Assembly (NCBI GenBank): GCA_977006965.1
Contig: OZ345358.1
Span: 2,666,001 to 2,730,000 of the forward strand
Direction: 5' to 3'
Source: Phymatolithon calcareum
Taxonomy: Eukaryota; Rhodophyta; Florideophyceae; Hapalidiales
Length of the DNA: 64,000 bases
Position 1 is the stretch's first letter. Every line of letters starts with the position of its first letter. Made by a program: the position numbers and the translations under genes. Below, piece after piece: positions 1 through 11,182 of the stretch. The notes beneath the pieces are model-generated. The model searched no databases and was not told where the DNA came from. It saw nothing but the letters and a program-made list of their open reading frames with translations.

Positions 1-240
1 CGTCGCTCGTCAAGAGACGGTATACTCTGCGTGGTAATAGAAGGGATATGATTTCCCCCTCGAGATCTCTTCTGTGAGACCAGAGGTAGGTTTGGAGTTT
101 TGCTGACTATGCCACTTTTAGCGAAATGGAGCTTTTGGGTTCCGATTGAGTCCTCGTATCTCTTAAGAAGTGTTGCCCCAAGCGTCAGCAGAGGCGTTGG
201 TAACACTATAATAAAAATTTCCTATTCTTCTTCTTAGCCT
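1..240 (+). mobile_element. 3' end of LINE-like element, family E
   Basis: The segment resembles the reverse complement of 27195-27480: both carry a GAGACCAGAGGT block, then an AGCGTCAGCAGAGGCGTTGG-like block, then AATAAAA and a CTTCTTCTT tail. A third related end lies at 5600-5832. Shared 3' ends with different upstream sequence indicate 5'-truncated retroelement copies. The left boundary is outside or at the window edge. Family E is a working name. Confidence 0.55.
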
Positions 241-528
241 ACCTCACTGAATCCACTGGGAAACATGCACTTCACTCTGCGAGCTCAATCACTCATCGAA
301 TCGTGAGCTCGACTTCTTCCTCAGTTATGTTTTATAGTTATATTTCTTTCTGCTAAGTTTAAGAATACATGCTGTGAGCTGCTATGTTGAATCTGGTGCT
401 TCCTCCCGAAAAACAACACGAGAGGGACCAGAATCAAGCCTGATACTTATTCTTCCAAGAGACATTCAAGATAGGAGTCGTTTCCCTCTCAATTCCGTGC
501 TGTTTGTATCAAGAGCGTCTACGACATA

Positions 529-1245
529 TCACGAGAGCGGATCTATGATTTTCGAAAACATATTGGAATCCAGCGACATATTTTCACAGCCTTTGAATGC
601 GGCAGTCACGGCAATATTCGGCAATGAGTCCAGAGAGTACATCACAGAATAACAGTTTGCCGGCGTCAGGGTGGGCGACGAGATGGAGGACGCGGAAGAG
701 TAGAGCGGCTCATCAGCGCCACTCAACCCCATGCCATATTCATCCGATAGAATTTCGGTATCCTCCGACTGTAGCTTTTGTTCCTCCTTCGCCACAGCAG
801 ACTGGGGTTCTCGTTCCATCTTCGGGGCCGTAGCCGGTACTCCGGCGATATCACCCTTCTTGCAAAACGCAGCAAGCTGCCTTTCGAGTTTACGGATGTG
901 TGCATTCTTGCATGCAAGTTCCTCGCGCAGACGCTGCATCTCCTTACGTTGACGTGCGCGTGAGCGAACGGCTGCCCCGCGGTTGGTGACAATGCGAACC
1001 ACGCGACGCTCGAGAGAAGTAAGGTTACCACTTTTGATTCTGTCGCGTTCAGAAGAGGACGGTTGCTCGGTGACAAGGGCACGCAGAACGGCAGTGCGAA
1101 CATCTGCAGGGTCGTCGTATGTGGATAGCTTAGAGGGACCGCCGACCTTACGATGGATTGTACGAACGAGGGCTTCCTCCACGGGCCCGATTTTAATGCA
1201 CGAAGTGTGCTGCCGTCGGTTAACAGTCTTTCGAATCTTGGTCAT
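529..1245 (-). CDS. bZIP transcription factor
   Basis: This 238-residue protein has a basic-leucine-zipper region at about residues 78-128. The basic region contains NRGAAVRSR, matching the bZIP pattern N-x2-AA-x2-S-R, and the heptad helix that follows (MQRLREELACKNAHIRKLER) begins at the expected distance. Such proteins dimerise through the zipper and bind DNA in the nucleus. The N-terminal 75 residues are basic and unrecognised. The C-terminal half is acidic and Ser/Glu-rich, as in activation domains. The ATG at 1245 is the first in the frame; upstream in-frame codons are non-ATG. The gene is a single exon. Its 3' side faces a retroelement end at 1-240. The DNA target and the pathway cannot be inferred. 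Confidence 0.8.
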   Translation of the reverse strand: MTKIRKTVNRRQHTSCIKIGPVEEALVRTIHRKVGGPSKLSTYDDPADVRTAVLRALVTEQPSSSERDRIKSGNLTSLERRVVRIVTNRGAAVRSRARQRKEMQRLREELACKNAHIRKLERQLAAFCKKGDIAGVPATAPKMEREPQSAVAKEEQKLQSEDTEILSDEYGMGLSGADEPLYSSASSISSPTLTPANCYSVMYSLDSLPNIAVTAAFKGCENMSLDSNMFSKIIDPLS

Positions 1246-3231
1246 AGCAGGCGGACTTGGCAATGCTGAAGTTCTTCTTCTCGGGGTGAAGAGGTAGTAT
1301 TTTACGGAATCTTCCTTGCGGGTGGTGAAGATATGTGGACGATGGTTGTGAGCTTATGTATTGCCCAAGGGCATAATCTCGTGGGGATGAGTCACGAGCG
1401 ATGGAACATGTGATGATCCTTTGCCTTGCGTGACGTTGCGATGACCAGAACCAACGCCATGGTCAGACTGGAAGACAAAGAAGTTGGAATTTCCTATTGG
1501 CTCTCGTCGAGCAGTATGATATGCTTGCAGGTGTGTTACACTATTTGGCGTACAATTCCTGATGCACGGCATGTTTTGTGACGTAGATTATATCTGGAAT
1601 ATATGCAGAATGGTGCAGTCACGTGGAATGCAGCTGGAAACGTCCAATGAGCAAATAACGTGTATCATGGAGCTCTGCCCCTCTTTCAGATCGAGTCATT
1701 CTTGTCGAACTATATCAAGCAGCACTGTTTTCCCGCACGAATTCTCGCGGTTATCGAGCTGTTGAGCGATACCGCACCGTTAATTCACAATTTTTTCGAC
1801 GCGGGCTCGAGCGCTGTTCCTAGCGCCCGCGTACATCTGCAAGAGCAAATAAAATGGCCTTGTGTTAGCGTTCGACGAAAACCATTAGGCAACTTTCTTA
1901 GTGGAAACAGTTTATGGGACATAGGGACATATTCACTGAAGTGTGGGAGCGAATATTACCTGTGCTGAGAGCAAGACAACCAAGCTCGAGAGAAGACCTC
2001 GTCAGGACGAAGTAGCAACTGAGAAGTCTGACCCTTTTACAGTATTTGTAACGGTGAGGAGCAAGACATAAATCAACATTACACTGAAACACTGACCACA
2101 GATCAACAGGCAGACATCCGAGCCCTGGATGAGTCTCAAGTATTCAGCAAGACAATTATAGAGGGCATGCAGAACGAGGAAATGCTGTCCTGAAATATAG
2201 TATGCGTGAATGTAACTTTAGTCTCCAAACAACTCAACACAAACTGGGATCCCTGCAAGAGGACACAATATTAGACAGTAGTTGGCCTTAGAAAGCAGAA
2301 AGTGAGAATGCCTTGTCCAACTATTCCCAAATCGGTAGGGCTAAAAAACAAAACGCACTAAACAATAGCAAAGTACTGCATCGACTTTAGAGGATACCAC
2401 GGCGTCGTTGTCTGAGGTGTAGACAATTAGTCAAAGTCTGACTGTCAAATGTTTTGCTTGACCTCCATTCATGGTCAGACAATACATGGGATTCTGAACA
2501 TCAATTGATGCTCTATTCCGAAAACTCTCTGTCTGATGTTTTTCGGGTATATTTTGATGCCAGGGAATTGCCTTCCCTTGTCGAAATTGTTTCGTGGCAG
2601 GCGCACAGTGTTCCCCATCTGTGCATCCACTGGGTGTGAAAACGCGCTCCTCTGTCAGATCTACTTTGACTAGTTGTCTTGGGACGAAGTGTGTACTTGT
2701 ATGAGACAGTCAGGCTGTCTCTAAACTCTTGCGCTCATGTTCTGACTTGTAATTTTCTATACTCGCACTGGACAACAGCGCCCTCTCGCACAGCATATCC
2801 GCCAATGTCGGACTATTCGACAACGGAATGCAAAGAGGTCTCCATGGTTGCCAAGCGTTCTTTGATATTCATTTTGCAATTGTGCTGAACATGAACCAAC
2901 ATCGCTACTATCACGTTCGGCGCATGACATATTTGCACCTTTGTGTGCGTACACGCATGAACGCTCACAGTCGGCTACACAAGCACTCGCTCGAGCATAC
3001 ACAGTCAGATGGTCATACACGCTCCTTGTTCTCTCGGTTGTTGTTACGCTTTGTACGATCTTTGGATGGCTTCAATGCGTAGTGGCCTTTCTGTCCAGCG
3101 AGCCCCCGACAGTGCCTCCATATGCAAACAGCGAGGAATGCGTGTAATTGAATTACGCGAGCCACAAGCGACACGATCTGTACTTCGGGTCGCGACACTA
3201 CTAATGCTAGTAGCATGTAGATCATGTGGTG
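1246..3231. other. gene-free stretch
   Basis: No ORF here resembles a known family. The longest open frames (about 100 codons near 1660-1968) have no supporting motif. One TACAGTA heptamer lies near 2037. The stretch is probably the bZIP promoter followed by degenerate intergenic DNA. Confidence 0.5.
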
Positions 3232-3468
3232 GGTGCCAGTAGGGGGATGTGTGTTGATTTGTTTTAAAAGCTCCCAATGCCCCTCTTCAAGAGTAACAGG
3301 GCCGCTTTCGCACGATTTTCTAAGCTAACGTAGTTTGACTATTCAGTATATCCTTGATTCGTATTTCTCTCCCAACAAGTGCTCTAATGAGTCGCTTACA
3401 TTCATATTCAATTTCAGGACTAATCTTGGATGAAGATAGAATGCGTTGGAGCGCGAGGTGTCAGTAGG
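3232..3468 (-). mobile_element. 5'-truncated LINE copy, family B, with target-site duplication
   Basis: Positions 3244-3456 match 28420-28635 closely: the same 3' terminus (reverse strand reads AGCTTTTAAAATAAATC-like before CCCC) and the last codons of the family B ORF. The copy is flanked by GGTGCCAGTAGG at 3232-3243 and GGTGTCAGTAGG at 3457-3468, a 12-bp target-site duplication with one mismatch. It is an inactive fragment of about 213 bp on the minus strand. Confidence 0.8.
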
Positions 3469-4235
3469 TTTCGGACAGGGTGACAATTGAAGTCATATCT
3501 CAGCAATGACGTGCAAGAGAATTGGATGAAACGCCGATATGGAACCGATGGCAGCAAGTAGCAGTGATCGTATCCAGCGGCGTGCCACTGTAATGTTGTG
3601 CATGAACTGTGCTTGGGGTATCCCAACTCAGGAAGGAACAGTGTGAAGGTAGGAATTACTATACATCCTACTTATCAAAGTGAGGATGATACATCTATAT
3701 TGCATGATAAAACAGGGCGAACAACAGCACTGCTTTTACATGAATTGTTTTATGAGCGAGACAAACCTCTCCATATACAAGGGCAAGCAATTCTAGACGC
3801 CGCTCACTGTGTGGGGATATTTGTTAACCTTGTTTTAGAAGCTACCAAGACCTCACAGGCTGAGAGGAACAGGGACGCATGTCGTAATCCCCTCCATTAG
3901 CTGTACATGCAGCATTGTTTTAATTCTTATTTCTCTAGGAAGTTAGAGCTCATGTAAAGCTCATACAGTCGCATTCACACTCCTTCGCCAGTTTCACGTT
4001 AGCGTCATGTCGCTGTAAAGCAATGAGCTCAATAAGGGCACTGATTCCAAGAGACGTTCCTAGTATTAATTTTCCAGATGGAGTAGGCTGTCTGAACATC
4101 CATCCTAATAAGCATCTTAATCTTATTGTTCGGTCCCTTATTCGGAATTCCCCTGCCTCACAGTGTGTATGTAGCGTCTTTTAATTACATTTGTTTAATG
4201 TCAATTCAAGAGCCTTTAGAACCCACAGAGTCAGC
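3469..4235. other. gene-free stretch
   Basis: An open frame at 3598-3900 (100 codons) has no recognisable motif. Nothing else is supported. The right edge abuts the hAT terminal repeat. Confidence 0.4.
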
Positions 4236-5304
4236 TCAAAGCATTGGAAAAAATAACTGCTATTGTAATTATTTAAATTATTATTCCAATAATTTATTCC
4301 TGAGTCGCGAATATTTATTAATAAATACAATTGTATTTATTGAGATCGTCGTGGTTGCGACATTTATTGTATTTATTTGGAAGCATTATTCACTAGATTT
4401 TGGCCCAAATAAACCAAATAATTTTCCGGCCAAAATGCGCAAAACTCCGCAACTTTACGCACTTACGTGCCTACCGGAGTAATGTGACACGATGGTTATC
4501 GACAGCGCAAATGCTCAAGCGCTACATGGCTATCAAAGAGTTTCGACCCCAGCTGAATATTGACGAGGTCGATTCGTTAAGCACACGCCAAAACCGAAAA
4601 GTGGAGTCGTTATGCGAGGAGTTCACTTCATTCGATACAATTACCAAGGCTCTCTAAAATGATGACGTATCGATGGCGGACGCCCGGGTATTTCTCGATA
4701 CGGTGATAGAAGAGTTCCCACAACTTTGTGTCCGCTTGGGCTCGACGGCGGCAATCATCCATCGCCCTAAATTCGAGTCCGGAATTGTGAAAATTATGGA
4801 GAAGCGCGTTTCTGCGATGTCAGCGGCTGAGCTATCTGCTACCGAGAAATTGAAGAAGGTTGTCTGTGCTGTGAGTTTGACTGTTGATGACAGTTCACTA
4901 TCGCTAGCCGAGCGCGCATTGAAGCGTCGCAAAAGCGTTATTTTCTCTGATTCTGAGTACATAGACTTGCGATTCATTGTACCAACGTCGAACATGTGCG
5001 AGAGGCTTTTCTCTATCGCTGGTTACGCTTTGGATGACAGGAGAAGAAGCGTTATTCCTGCAAACTTCGAGAAGCAGATGTTCCTTCATGCTAACTCGGG
5101 TGGGTGGGAAATCGAAGACGTCAATGCTATCGTGGCGGAAAGTAGCTAGAGGGATCAAATAATTGGGAATAACCAGTTATTTATTCCTCACTGAACTTGA
5201 ATACAATAATGTACTGCTTCTGCGTTCAACAATAAATTATTTATTCTCGACACTGCGCCGGAAAAGAATAAAAATAAATAAGTAATTCAATTCCAATGCT
5301 TTGA
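4236..5304 (+). mobile_element. hAT-type DNA transposon remnant
   Basis: The ends form an inverted repeat: TCAAAGCATTGGAA at 4236-4249 and its exact complement at 5291-5304. A looser match extends outward on both sides (CAGC or CTGA before it). AT-rich subterminal sequence (TTATTTATT blocks) occurs inside both ends. The interior encodes the C-terminal part of a hAT transposase (4400-5149). At about 1.07 kb it is far shorter than an autonomous hAT, so the N-terminal half is deleted. I could not see a convincing 8-bp target duplication. Confidence 0.75.
4400..5149 (+). pseudogene. hAT transposase C-terminal part, broken by one stop
   Basis: The second half carries the hAT dimerisation-region signature VPTSNMCERLFSIAG followed by a DDRRR segment and a terminal FLHAN-like helix, the usual end of hAT transposases. 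Upstream, RWLSTAQMLKRY resembles the conserved RWxS motif of the same family. Both pieces lie in one frame, separated by a single TAA at 4655-4657. The DDE catalytic N-terminal half is missing. The protein could not catalyse transposition. Confidence 0.8.
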
Positions 5305-5599
5305 GTCAGTTTGCAGGCTAATTAGCGTCCGGGAACACCACGGCTGTGAAGGCCGAAACAGCGGTTTGTGCTATTTTACAGGAAAAGCTCGTTTTTGTGC
5401 CTCCACATTCCTGTATTTTGAATTTAGAATTTAAAAAATACCAACAGCAACACTCAAGAGATTGCAATGGAGATGAGTTATTTCATATTTGTGGTGCTCT
5501 CCGGTGAGCACTTACTTTGAAAATATATTGCTCAGCTCCTCATTAAAGGAGAGCTCTGGATAAAGTTTGTTCCATGCTGCAGGCAGTCAAGAACAAGCC

Positions 5600-5832
5600 G
5601 AAATATGAATCCCCTTGCCCAACAAAGTCTTTTCGAGTGACTTTCTTCTGACCCCGTGTGACTCATGACAGGGCAGTTTTTCCCTACGACGCCGATTTAT
5701 AAGTTTTAGGACATACCCGCAAATGGAAATCCACTGCATTTTCCAGTCATGGCCCTATGGCAATTGAATAGTTTCCGCAAGCGTCTGCAGATGCGTTGGT
5801 AACTTTAAATAAAAATATTCCTGTCTTCTTCT
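5600..5832 (+). mobile_element. 3' end of LINE-like element, family E
   Basis: The tail GCGTCTGCAGATGCGTTGG, then AATAAAAATATTCC and CTTCTTCT, parallels 185-237 and the reverse complement of 27195-27280. The upstream part (GACAGGGCAGTTTTTCCCT) also has a counterpart in the 27.4-kb copy. The left boundary is approximate. Confidence 0.5.
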
Positions 5833-6560
5833 AAAACATCGTTTCAATTCTCGCACAAACTTTTGATAAATCAGAACTGTAAATCTCGGGATTCTTCTGT
5901 TTGTCGAAGAGCCGTTGACATCCATCCACAGAGTCTGGACCTCCTATATATTGCTTGCCGTGCAAGGTCGGCCAAACCTCGCGCGAAGATTCCTTGTCCA
6001 GCCTTATCGTCTCTGCAATGAAGAGCTGTGCTCTGGCTGACATAACTCCTCGCAGAAGGATATTGGCCTTCCTTCGTGGGCCAACGCCAAGCTAACACTC
6101 CAACTCTGCTTTTCCCTCCCTTCTTCACAGCCACAAGATCTTCTGGCGTGAGATGAATTCGAGATTTCCATGGGCACGAGATGACGGGTAAGCTACGTGG
6201 CGTCATAATTTTGGTGCAAGCTTACCTCCTCACGGCAGCTTTTTGTAGTTCTATTCATAGATCACTTATGGTAAATAAGACAATGTAGTCGACCCAAGTA
6301 GCAGGGTCACGGATATCGACATGCACATAAATCATCGACAGCTGATACCGAGACAGACATCCACCGTCGACCGGTAAATCGGTTTGTCGACCAACATGGC
6401 CAAGTAAACCTTCTTCTTGATTCCAACCCTCACACCCCTGAACCACGCTCACACGGCCAGCGCTATGGAGACCCCTAGTGTTACAGCTTGTACAGTTATG
6501 GGCCATTGTTTCCCATTTACGTTCTCACTCACTCAGCTGAGCAAATTTTGAAACTTTTTT
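5833..6560. other. gene-free stretch
   Basis: Minus-strand frames at 5871-6206 and 6255-6506 are open but match nothing I recognise, and they lack a plausible gene context. They may be degenerate transposon sequence. Confidence 0.35.
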
Positions 6561-8163
6561 AACCCTAATGTGAGGATTGCAAGCGGATTAGGGGTAGGAC
6601 AAAAAGGACGAGTTCATTCATAAATGCAATATCTGGTGGATTGGATTGGATTTCTGTAGCTTGACAAACTTGCCAAGGTTCGAACGAAAGCCTACAGGAA
6701 GGCACGGAGAACGGACTCGGTCGTCGGCTGGCAAACACATAGAGATCTCGATAGAAAGGTGAAGAAGATGACCAGGGCAAACAGACGAGAAAGCTTTAAG
6801 AAATTCACAGAAGAGCTATCTGCGTCAACACCAACAGACTTTGCGAAGAGGATGAAAAATCTAATTCGAATGAAGAAGAAGAGATCCCAGACGAATTGCT
6901 GCGAAGGGAGGCCGCTGGATCCGGCTGAAATGGCAGCTTGCCTGACGGAAGAGCTCAAAGACCCCCAAGGCGCAGCCATACAGCCGAAGAAATTCCAGGT
7001 CACACGTGCACTAAAACGAGAACTAAAGAGAGCTCTAAGATGTGCCCCAAGGCGAAAAGCAGGTGGCCCAGATGGAATTTTTTCTGAAGCACTGCTACTA
7101 ACCCCAGAGCAAAGCTACTGCTTCCTACTGGCAACTACCACGAAAGCCGGACAACTCGGTTTTTTGGCCTGATGACTGGAACCACGCTCTGGTGGTCCCA
7201 ATATTCCAGAAAGGAGACCCAAGCTCCCCGAAAAGCTACAGACAGATTTCTCTGTTGTCGCACGCTCGCAAAATATTCGAATCAGCGGTGGATAAACTGA
7301 TCCAGAAGGAGTATTCCTTCAACAGATCACAAATGGGATTCCAACAGCGAAAAAGCAGGGAAAGAGCTCTTCTCCGTTATATAGCAGCCGTAAAACAAGG
7401 ATGAAAGACGAAAGCCATACTGGACTTGAAGTCAGCGTACGATCGTGTACCACAAGAGGAGTTAATGCGAGAAACTGATCTCAGATTATCAACAAACGTG
7501 GCATCGTTGGCTTCGCTCTCGCTACAGAAGGCCCTCTTCACGGTTATGAATGACGCAGGAAAAACGCGAGGTATAAGCGAGCGTGGAGTCCCCCAGGGAT
7601 CCCGCATTAGCCCCACACTGTTCAATATTCTGATGAACACTTTGGCAGAAAGGATAACGGCCCTGAGCTTCAACGATTCTAATGCGAGTCTTCGCTTGAA
7701 TATGTTTGCAGACGACGTCATACGAATTGCGAGGAATGCAGAAGAGCTCCGAGAAATGCTCAACGAATGCTCCGAATGGGCGCAGGTCTATCGAATGACG
7801 TGGTCGACCGGAAAGTGCTCCGCCATACTGCCAGGTCGAAGGATCAGACAACCGTTTGTTCCGGTGAACGAGGAAGTTCAAAGAAGACGCACGGCAGAAT
7901 ATCTCAGTACGACAATCAGCGAGAACGGAATTCGTGACGACCGACTCCTGGAGCGCTTCAAAAGCGCTGGCGCAAAAGTGCGGCTCATGAGCACTCTGAG
8001 CATGACAAGGAAAGGAGACAACACAGAAAAATGCATCAGGCTTTCAAAGCATTCATAAGGCCGGTATAAGAGTACGCTGCGCATATAACTCCTGACACAA
8101 TCCGAGTATCGAGAGCAAATTGAGGCTTGGGAGCTTTTAAAATAAATCAACATATATCCCCCT
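6560..8163 (+). mobile_element. degenerate LINE (non-LTR retrotransposon) with RT, family B tail
   Basis: The element contains a reverse transcriptase region in several broken frames (6759-8058). Near 8070-8110, RPV-x-EYAAHITPD matches the post-RT segment of the family A and B ORFs (EYALHLTP). It ends with the family B 3' terminus at 8115-8163, CAAATTGAGGCTTGGGAGC followed by TTTTAAAATAAATC and CCCC, as at 16953-17026 and 28420. Much of the C-terminal ORF seen in the 28.5-kb copy is deleted between 8110 and the tail. The left boundary is uncertain. Confidence 0.75.
6759..8058 (+). pseudogene. LINE reverse transcriptase, broken
   Basis: Order of recognisable pieces: a pre-RT segment with RRKAGGPDGIFSEAL (6759-7172); VVPIFQKGDPSSPKSYRQIS and MGFQQRKS (7192-7401); after an in-frame TGA at 7402-7404, LDLKSAYDRVP, GVPQGSRISPTLFN and the catalytic FADDV box (7405-8058). 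These are RT motifs of non-LTR elements. At least one frameshift lies near 7170 and another near 8040. The catalytic Asp pair is retained, but the frame is not translatable as a whole. Confidence 0.85.
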
Positions 8164-8527
8164 ATACGGCTGTGAATCATGGAAGCTGACAGAACCAGTG
8201 CGGAAGAAACTCGAGATAAAAGGTGCTTAGATGCTATCGAGATGAACGGAGAGACCAATAGCCGGCGAACCGAGGACACCCACCATCGACATAATGATGT
8301 GGGCCGGAGACCTACGATAGAACTGGCTTGGGCACATCCTTAGAAAGGACGAGCGCCGCCTAGTCCGCCACGTGCTGCTGAAATGCGTCAGACCAACGCC
8401 AGAATCACTCTTTAAGACGTGAAAGCCGCAGTCGAAGTCGCTAATGATAGGATAGAATGGAAGACACTTATACCCTCGAATCGCTGCTAGCCCCATTAGG
8501 GGAAAGGGCAAAATGAATGAATGAATG
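8164..8527 (+). mobile_element. LINE 3' part, family C
   Basis: Directly after the family B tail, translated pieces read YGCESWKLTEPVRKKLE and NWLGHILRKDERRLVRHVL, typical of the region downstream of RT in many LINEs. The 3' end at 8470-8527 has CTAGCCCCATTAGGGG and then a short (AATG)n tail. The same end recurs at 31140-31225. Frames are shifted, so this is a dead fragment. Its 5' end is cut by the family B element. Confidence 0.7.
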
Positions 8528-9097
8528 CACGTGCCTTCGCGGGCTCTGGGTAAAAACGCCTTTCGCATCCCGCAGGATGGCCATACAACCAGGGGTAGTG
8601 CCAATTCCATTGCTCGACATTGCTGTTTGTCGCGCAATTAAACAATTCAATTGCTCACTACGGTTAGTCAGCAATTCGGATTGCAATTTGAATACTTCCC
8701 GCAATAGTCAAGTTAATTGTTTATTCATGCCTCTTCTCCTAGGTGTACGAAACTTTCGTCTTCTGCGATAGCCTGTTCAACACGCTGGTTGACAACGCTT
8801 GACATAGCTTCCTTCACAGTTTGATCATCCCAATAAGAGCGGTTGATTGACGTGAATGGATATCTCGCGGCTGTTCGCGAAGGAGTTGCATTAGCTGCTG
8901 TACAACTTGTTTCGGCTTCGGTTTCGGAATAGGTAGTACCATGATTGGAAGAGCGAAATTTGTTTAGGTGTTGTCGACTGGGTCTGGTAGTGTGCTTTGG
9001 ATAAATGTACGACTTCACTTTTTATATTGACTCTTCTATCTGTCTTTTCAGAAACGGCACTCTAGACACCCATACCGTTATACTTGAACGGATGAAT

Positions 9098-9181
9098 GAA
9101 TTCAACCATCCATGTGATCGTTCTGTTGTAGTGGTCTGCGCAGACCATTACAATAGAACGAGCACATGGATGGTTGAATTC
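9098..9181. repeat. 84-bp palindrome
   Basis: The sequence folds on a centre at 9139/9140 (GGTCTGCGCAGACC). The outer arms read GAATTCAACCATCCATG and its complement, with a few mismatches. It could form a long hairpin or cruciform. Confidence 0.85.
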
Positions 9182-9232
9182 AGGAACGTTGTAACTGTAT
9201 GCAGTACGTAGAATTTTACGTACCTAACACTA

Positions 9233-9302
9233 GGGGAGCACGGCAACATTTTGGCCCGATAGTTATTTAGTTGATTTGGGCCAAAATGGTGCAGTGCTCC
9301 CC
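9233..9302. repeat. inverted repeat with 25-bp arms, MITE-like
   Basis: GGGGAGCAC...ATTTTGGCCC at 9233-9257 pairs with 9278-9302 with about two mismatches around a 20-nt loop. TA precedes the left end. It may be a very small TIR element or a foldback. Confidence 0.7.
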
Positions 9303-9725
9303 CGGTGAACGCTTATACTGGCCCGAGTTATATAATAAAATTAGATGCTACCGACAACCAATTACCACGTATTACGCATGATACATTTGAAGTGATCGTT
9401 ATTTCCTTCAACTCTGCTCTTGCTGAACTATACACTTTCGTACAACCTACCGACCAGCAATTCGAATTGCAATTCTTCATCAGAACCCAATTTGGGTCGA
9501 ATTGCTATGAATTGCAATTAATTGCAATAGCAATGGATTGCGCACGACCCCTGCTGGAGCATCACGGTTTGGAGTGACAAACCAAGGCTAGAAAAGAAAT
9601 CTGAACATCATTTTGCTCGTCCTGACCAAGCGATCGACGGCTCTGATGCGGTGCCGGGTAGTATTTCAAACAATAAGAATGTGGAGGCGTCTGTGAAAGA
9701 ATCGTCAAAGAAATACTACAGGGTG

Positions 9726-10295
9726 ATGACATCCAAAACAGCGAAAAGGCCAGGGAAGGCCAAGAAGGAAAAGAAAGCGAAGAAGGTAAAGACAAACAAG
9801 AAAGCTGAGAAGTCGAAGAAAGCTGGGAAGAAAAAGAAGGAGAAGAAATCGAAAGATGTGAAGAAGCCGAGGAAGTCCAAGAAGCTCAAGAAGTCCAATA
9901 AAGGGAAGAAGCCAAAGAAGACCAAGAAGTCTAAGAAGCTCAAGAAATCGAAGAAAGTGAGGAAGGTGACAAGGAAAAATAAGCTGAAAAAGTCTAGGAA
10001 ATCTACGAAGACGAAGAAGAACATGTTCCGGAACATCAACGGCAAGCGTTTGCCCAGTACCTGCTACTGCAGGGCGGAACAACCCGGTAGAGGAAATTGT
10101 TATTACTACACAGACAATCATTTAGGATACTGCAAGAGTCGATACTGCGCTCGTCGGTGGGTCTGCGTCGGATACAAGAAGAGTGGAAACATCTGCATTT
10201 TGCGGAAGGTATCTTCCAGGATTGTGCCATACGACGCTTATACGTGTGCCACAGAGAGGGTGAACAGCTATATGTACGTTCCGTACGCGTATTAG
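9726..10295 (+). CDS. Lys-rich protein with Cys-rich C-terminal domain
   Basis: The frame encodes about 100 residues of Lys/Ser/Ala repeats (KKSKKLKK-type), then a Cys-rich domain of about 85 residues with CYCRAEQ, NCYYYTDNHLGYC and YCARRWVCVG. The domain may be stabilised by disulphides or metal. No named family is recognised. The motif C-x-RRW-x-CVG and a later C-x-x-x-RV recur in the unrelated-looking protein at 24030-25229. The coding strand is almost all purine between 9740 and 10030. ATG 9726 is the first in-frame ATG, but the frame is open farther upstream to the TIR element end at 9553, so an upstream exon or signal peptide may be missed. Location and role are unknown. Confidence 0.55.
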   Translation: MTSKTAKRPGKAKKEKKAKKVKTNKKAEKSKKAGKKKKEKKSKDVKKPRKSKKLKKSNKGKKPKKTKKSKKLKKSKKVRKVTRKNKLKKSRKSTKTKKNMFRNINGKRLPSTCYCRAEQPGRGNCYYYTDNHLGYCKSRYCARRWVCVGYKKSGNICILRKVSSRIVPYDAYTCATERVNSYMYVPYAY

Positions 10296-10529
10296 GCCTA
10301 ACGTTGACAACGTTTAAAACAGTAATCGCAATATATGACTTGAGCACCAGCAGAGAGCAAAATAACTTTCCAAAGGATTACAGTGCCCTCTTCTTAGTCT
10401 CAACGGACCGTGAGTATTGCGACAAGAAGTCACATAAAATCATTACCAGGAGACAATTTACGATCGCTAAGGATCGTCCTCCTTCATGCAGAGTACCTTC
10501 CACAACAGCAGACTTCACAGGGAAACCAG

Positions 10530-10715
10530 GATTGCTGAAGAATTCCACTGGGCCCTCCGTGACCTATCGAAAATGGACAGTTGATACTGTCCAAAGAAAA
10601 TGTCCGAAATCAACTACTTAAATGAGAACGTATGCTCAGGATTGTAGCGCAACGAAAAGTCTTTCAGGTGCAATGATAATTGACAAAGGGAGTTTCAATT
10701 AAACTGAAATCCAAT
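10530..10715 (+). mobile_element. LINE-like 3' end, family D
   Basis: A frame ending VDTVQRKCPKS and the following noncoding tail (GGATTGTAGCGCAACG, AAAAGTCTTTCAGGTGC, then AAATCCA) are repeated at 14560-14712. A diverged relative lies at 22500-22625. Same-strand coding plus shared 3' end suggests a truncated retroelement. Confidence 0.6.
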
Positions 10716-11138
10716 CCTATCGAAAATGATGCAACTCAGCATGAAAGACCTTCGCGTTTGTGTGTACAACTGTATCCCTCTTAGGGGTATTGTCGAGCTG
10801 TCTCAAGCCGGAAATTTTCTCAGACCCCCTGAATGTCATGCTTGCCAATGCGTTTCTATGGAATAGAAGAATCCGACAAAGTAGCAACTTCCTGTATTGG
10901 CAAAGGCATATTTGAAAGCAACACTTATGCTTTCTGCGCAGACATGGACCACAACTCCATAATGGCAATAGTCCGTGGCGATCTCTCGCCGCGTCCAACA
11001 GTGGACTGCAAGAGTGACAGCTCTGACTGGGTTATGGCCTCGTCGTCGATTGGTTGTCGCCAAAACGCGTCTGTCATCCGTTCAAATTTTATTTGGCGCA
11101 CAGCTCAATGTCTCCGATATGGACTCTTCGTATCTTAA

Positions 11139-11182
11139 GATTCTGGAGCCATTCATGGAAGTCCATGAATGGCTCCAGAATC
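11139..11182. repeat. perfect hairpin, 21-bp arms, 2-nt spacer
   Basis: GATTCTGGAGCCATTCATGG(A) is followed after AG by its exact complement. Confidence 0.9.

Larger units (their letters stand above)
8590..9553. mobile_element. candidate hAT-like non-autonomous TIR element
   Basis: The left end begins CAGGGGTAGTG and the complement of the right end begins CAGGGGTCGTG. Both continue with a CCATTGCT segment, about 20 of 25 positions alike. CAGGG starts are common in hAT elements. ATTGCAATT-type subterminal repeats lie inside both ends. No matching 8-bp flank was seen, so boundaries may be imperfect. Two hairpins (9098-9181 and 9233-9302) are nested inside. A minus-strand frame at 8725-9018 has no recognised motif. 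Confidence 0.5.

Noticed and set aside
4229-5312. Eight-base target duplication for the hAT remnant
   Set aside because: Flanks at either possible end do not match.
9705-10121. Leu/Phe-rich antisense frames resembling membrane proteins
   Set aside because: They are the complement of the Lys-codon repeat (AAG/AAA read as CTT/TTT), an artefact of low complexity.
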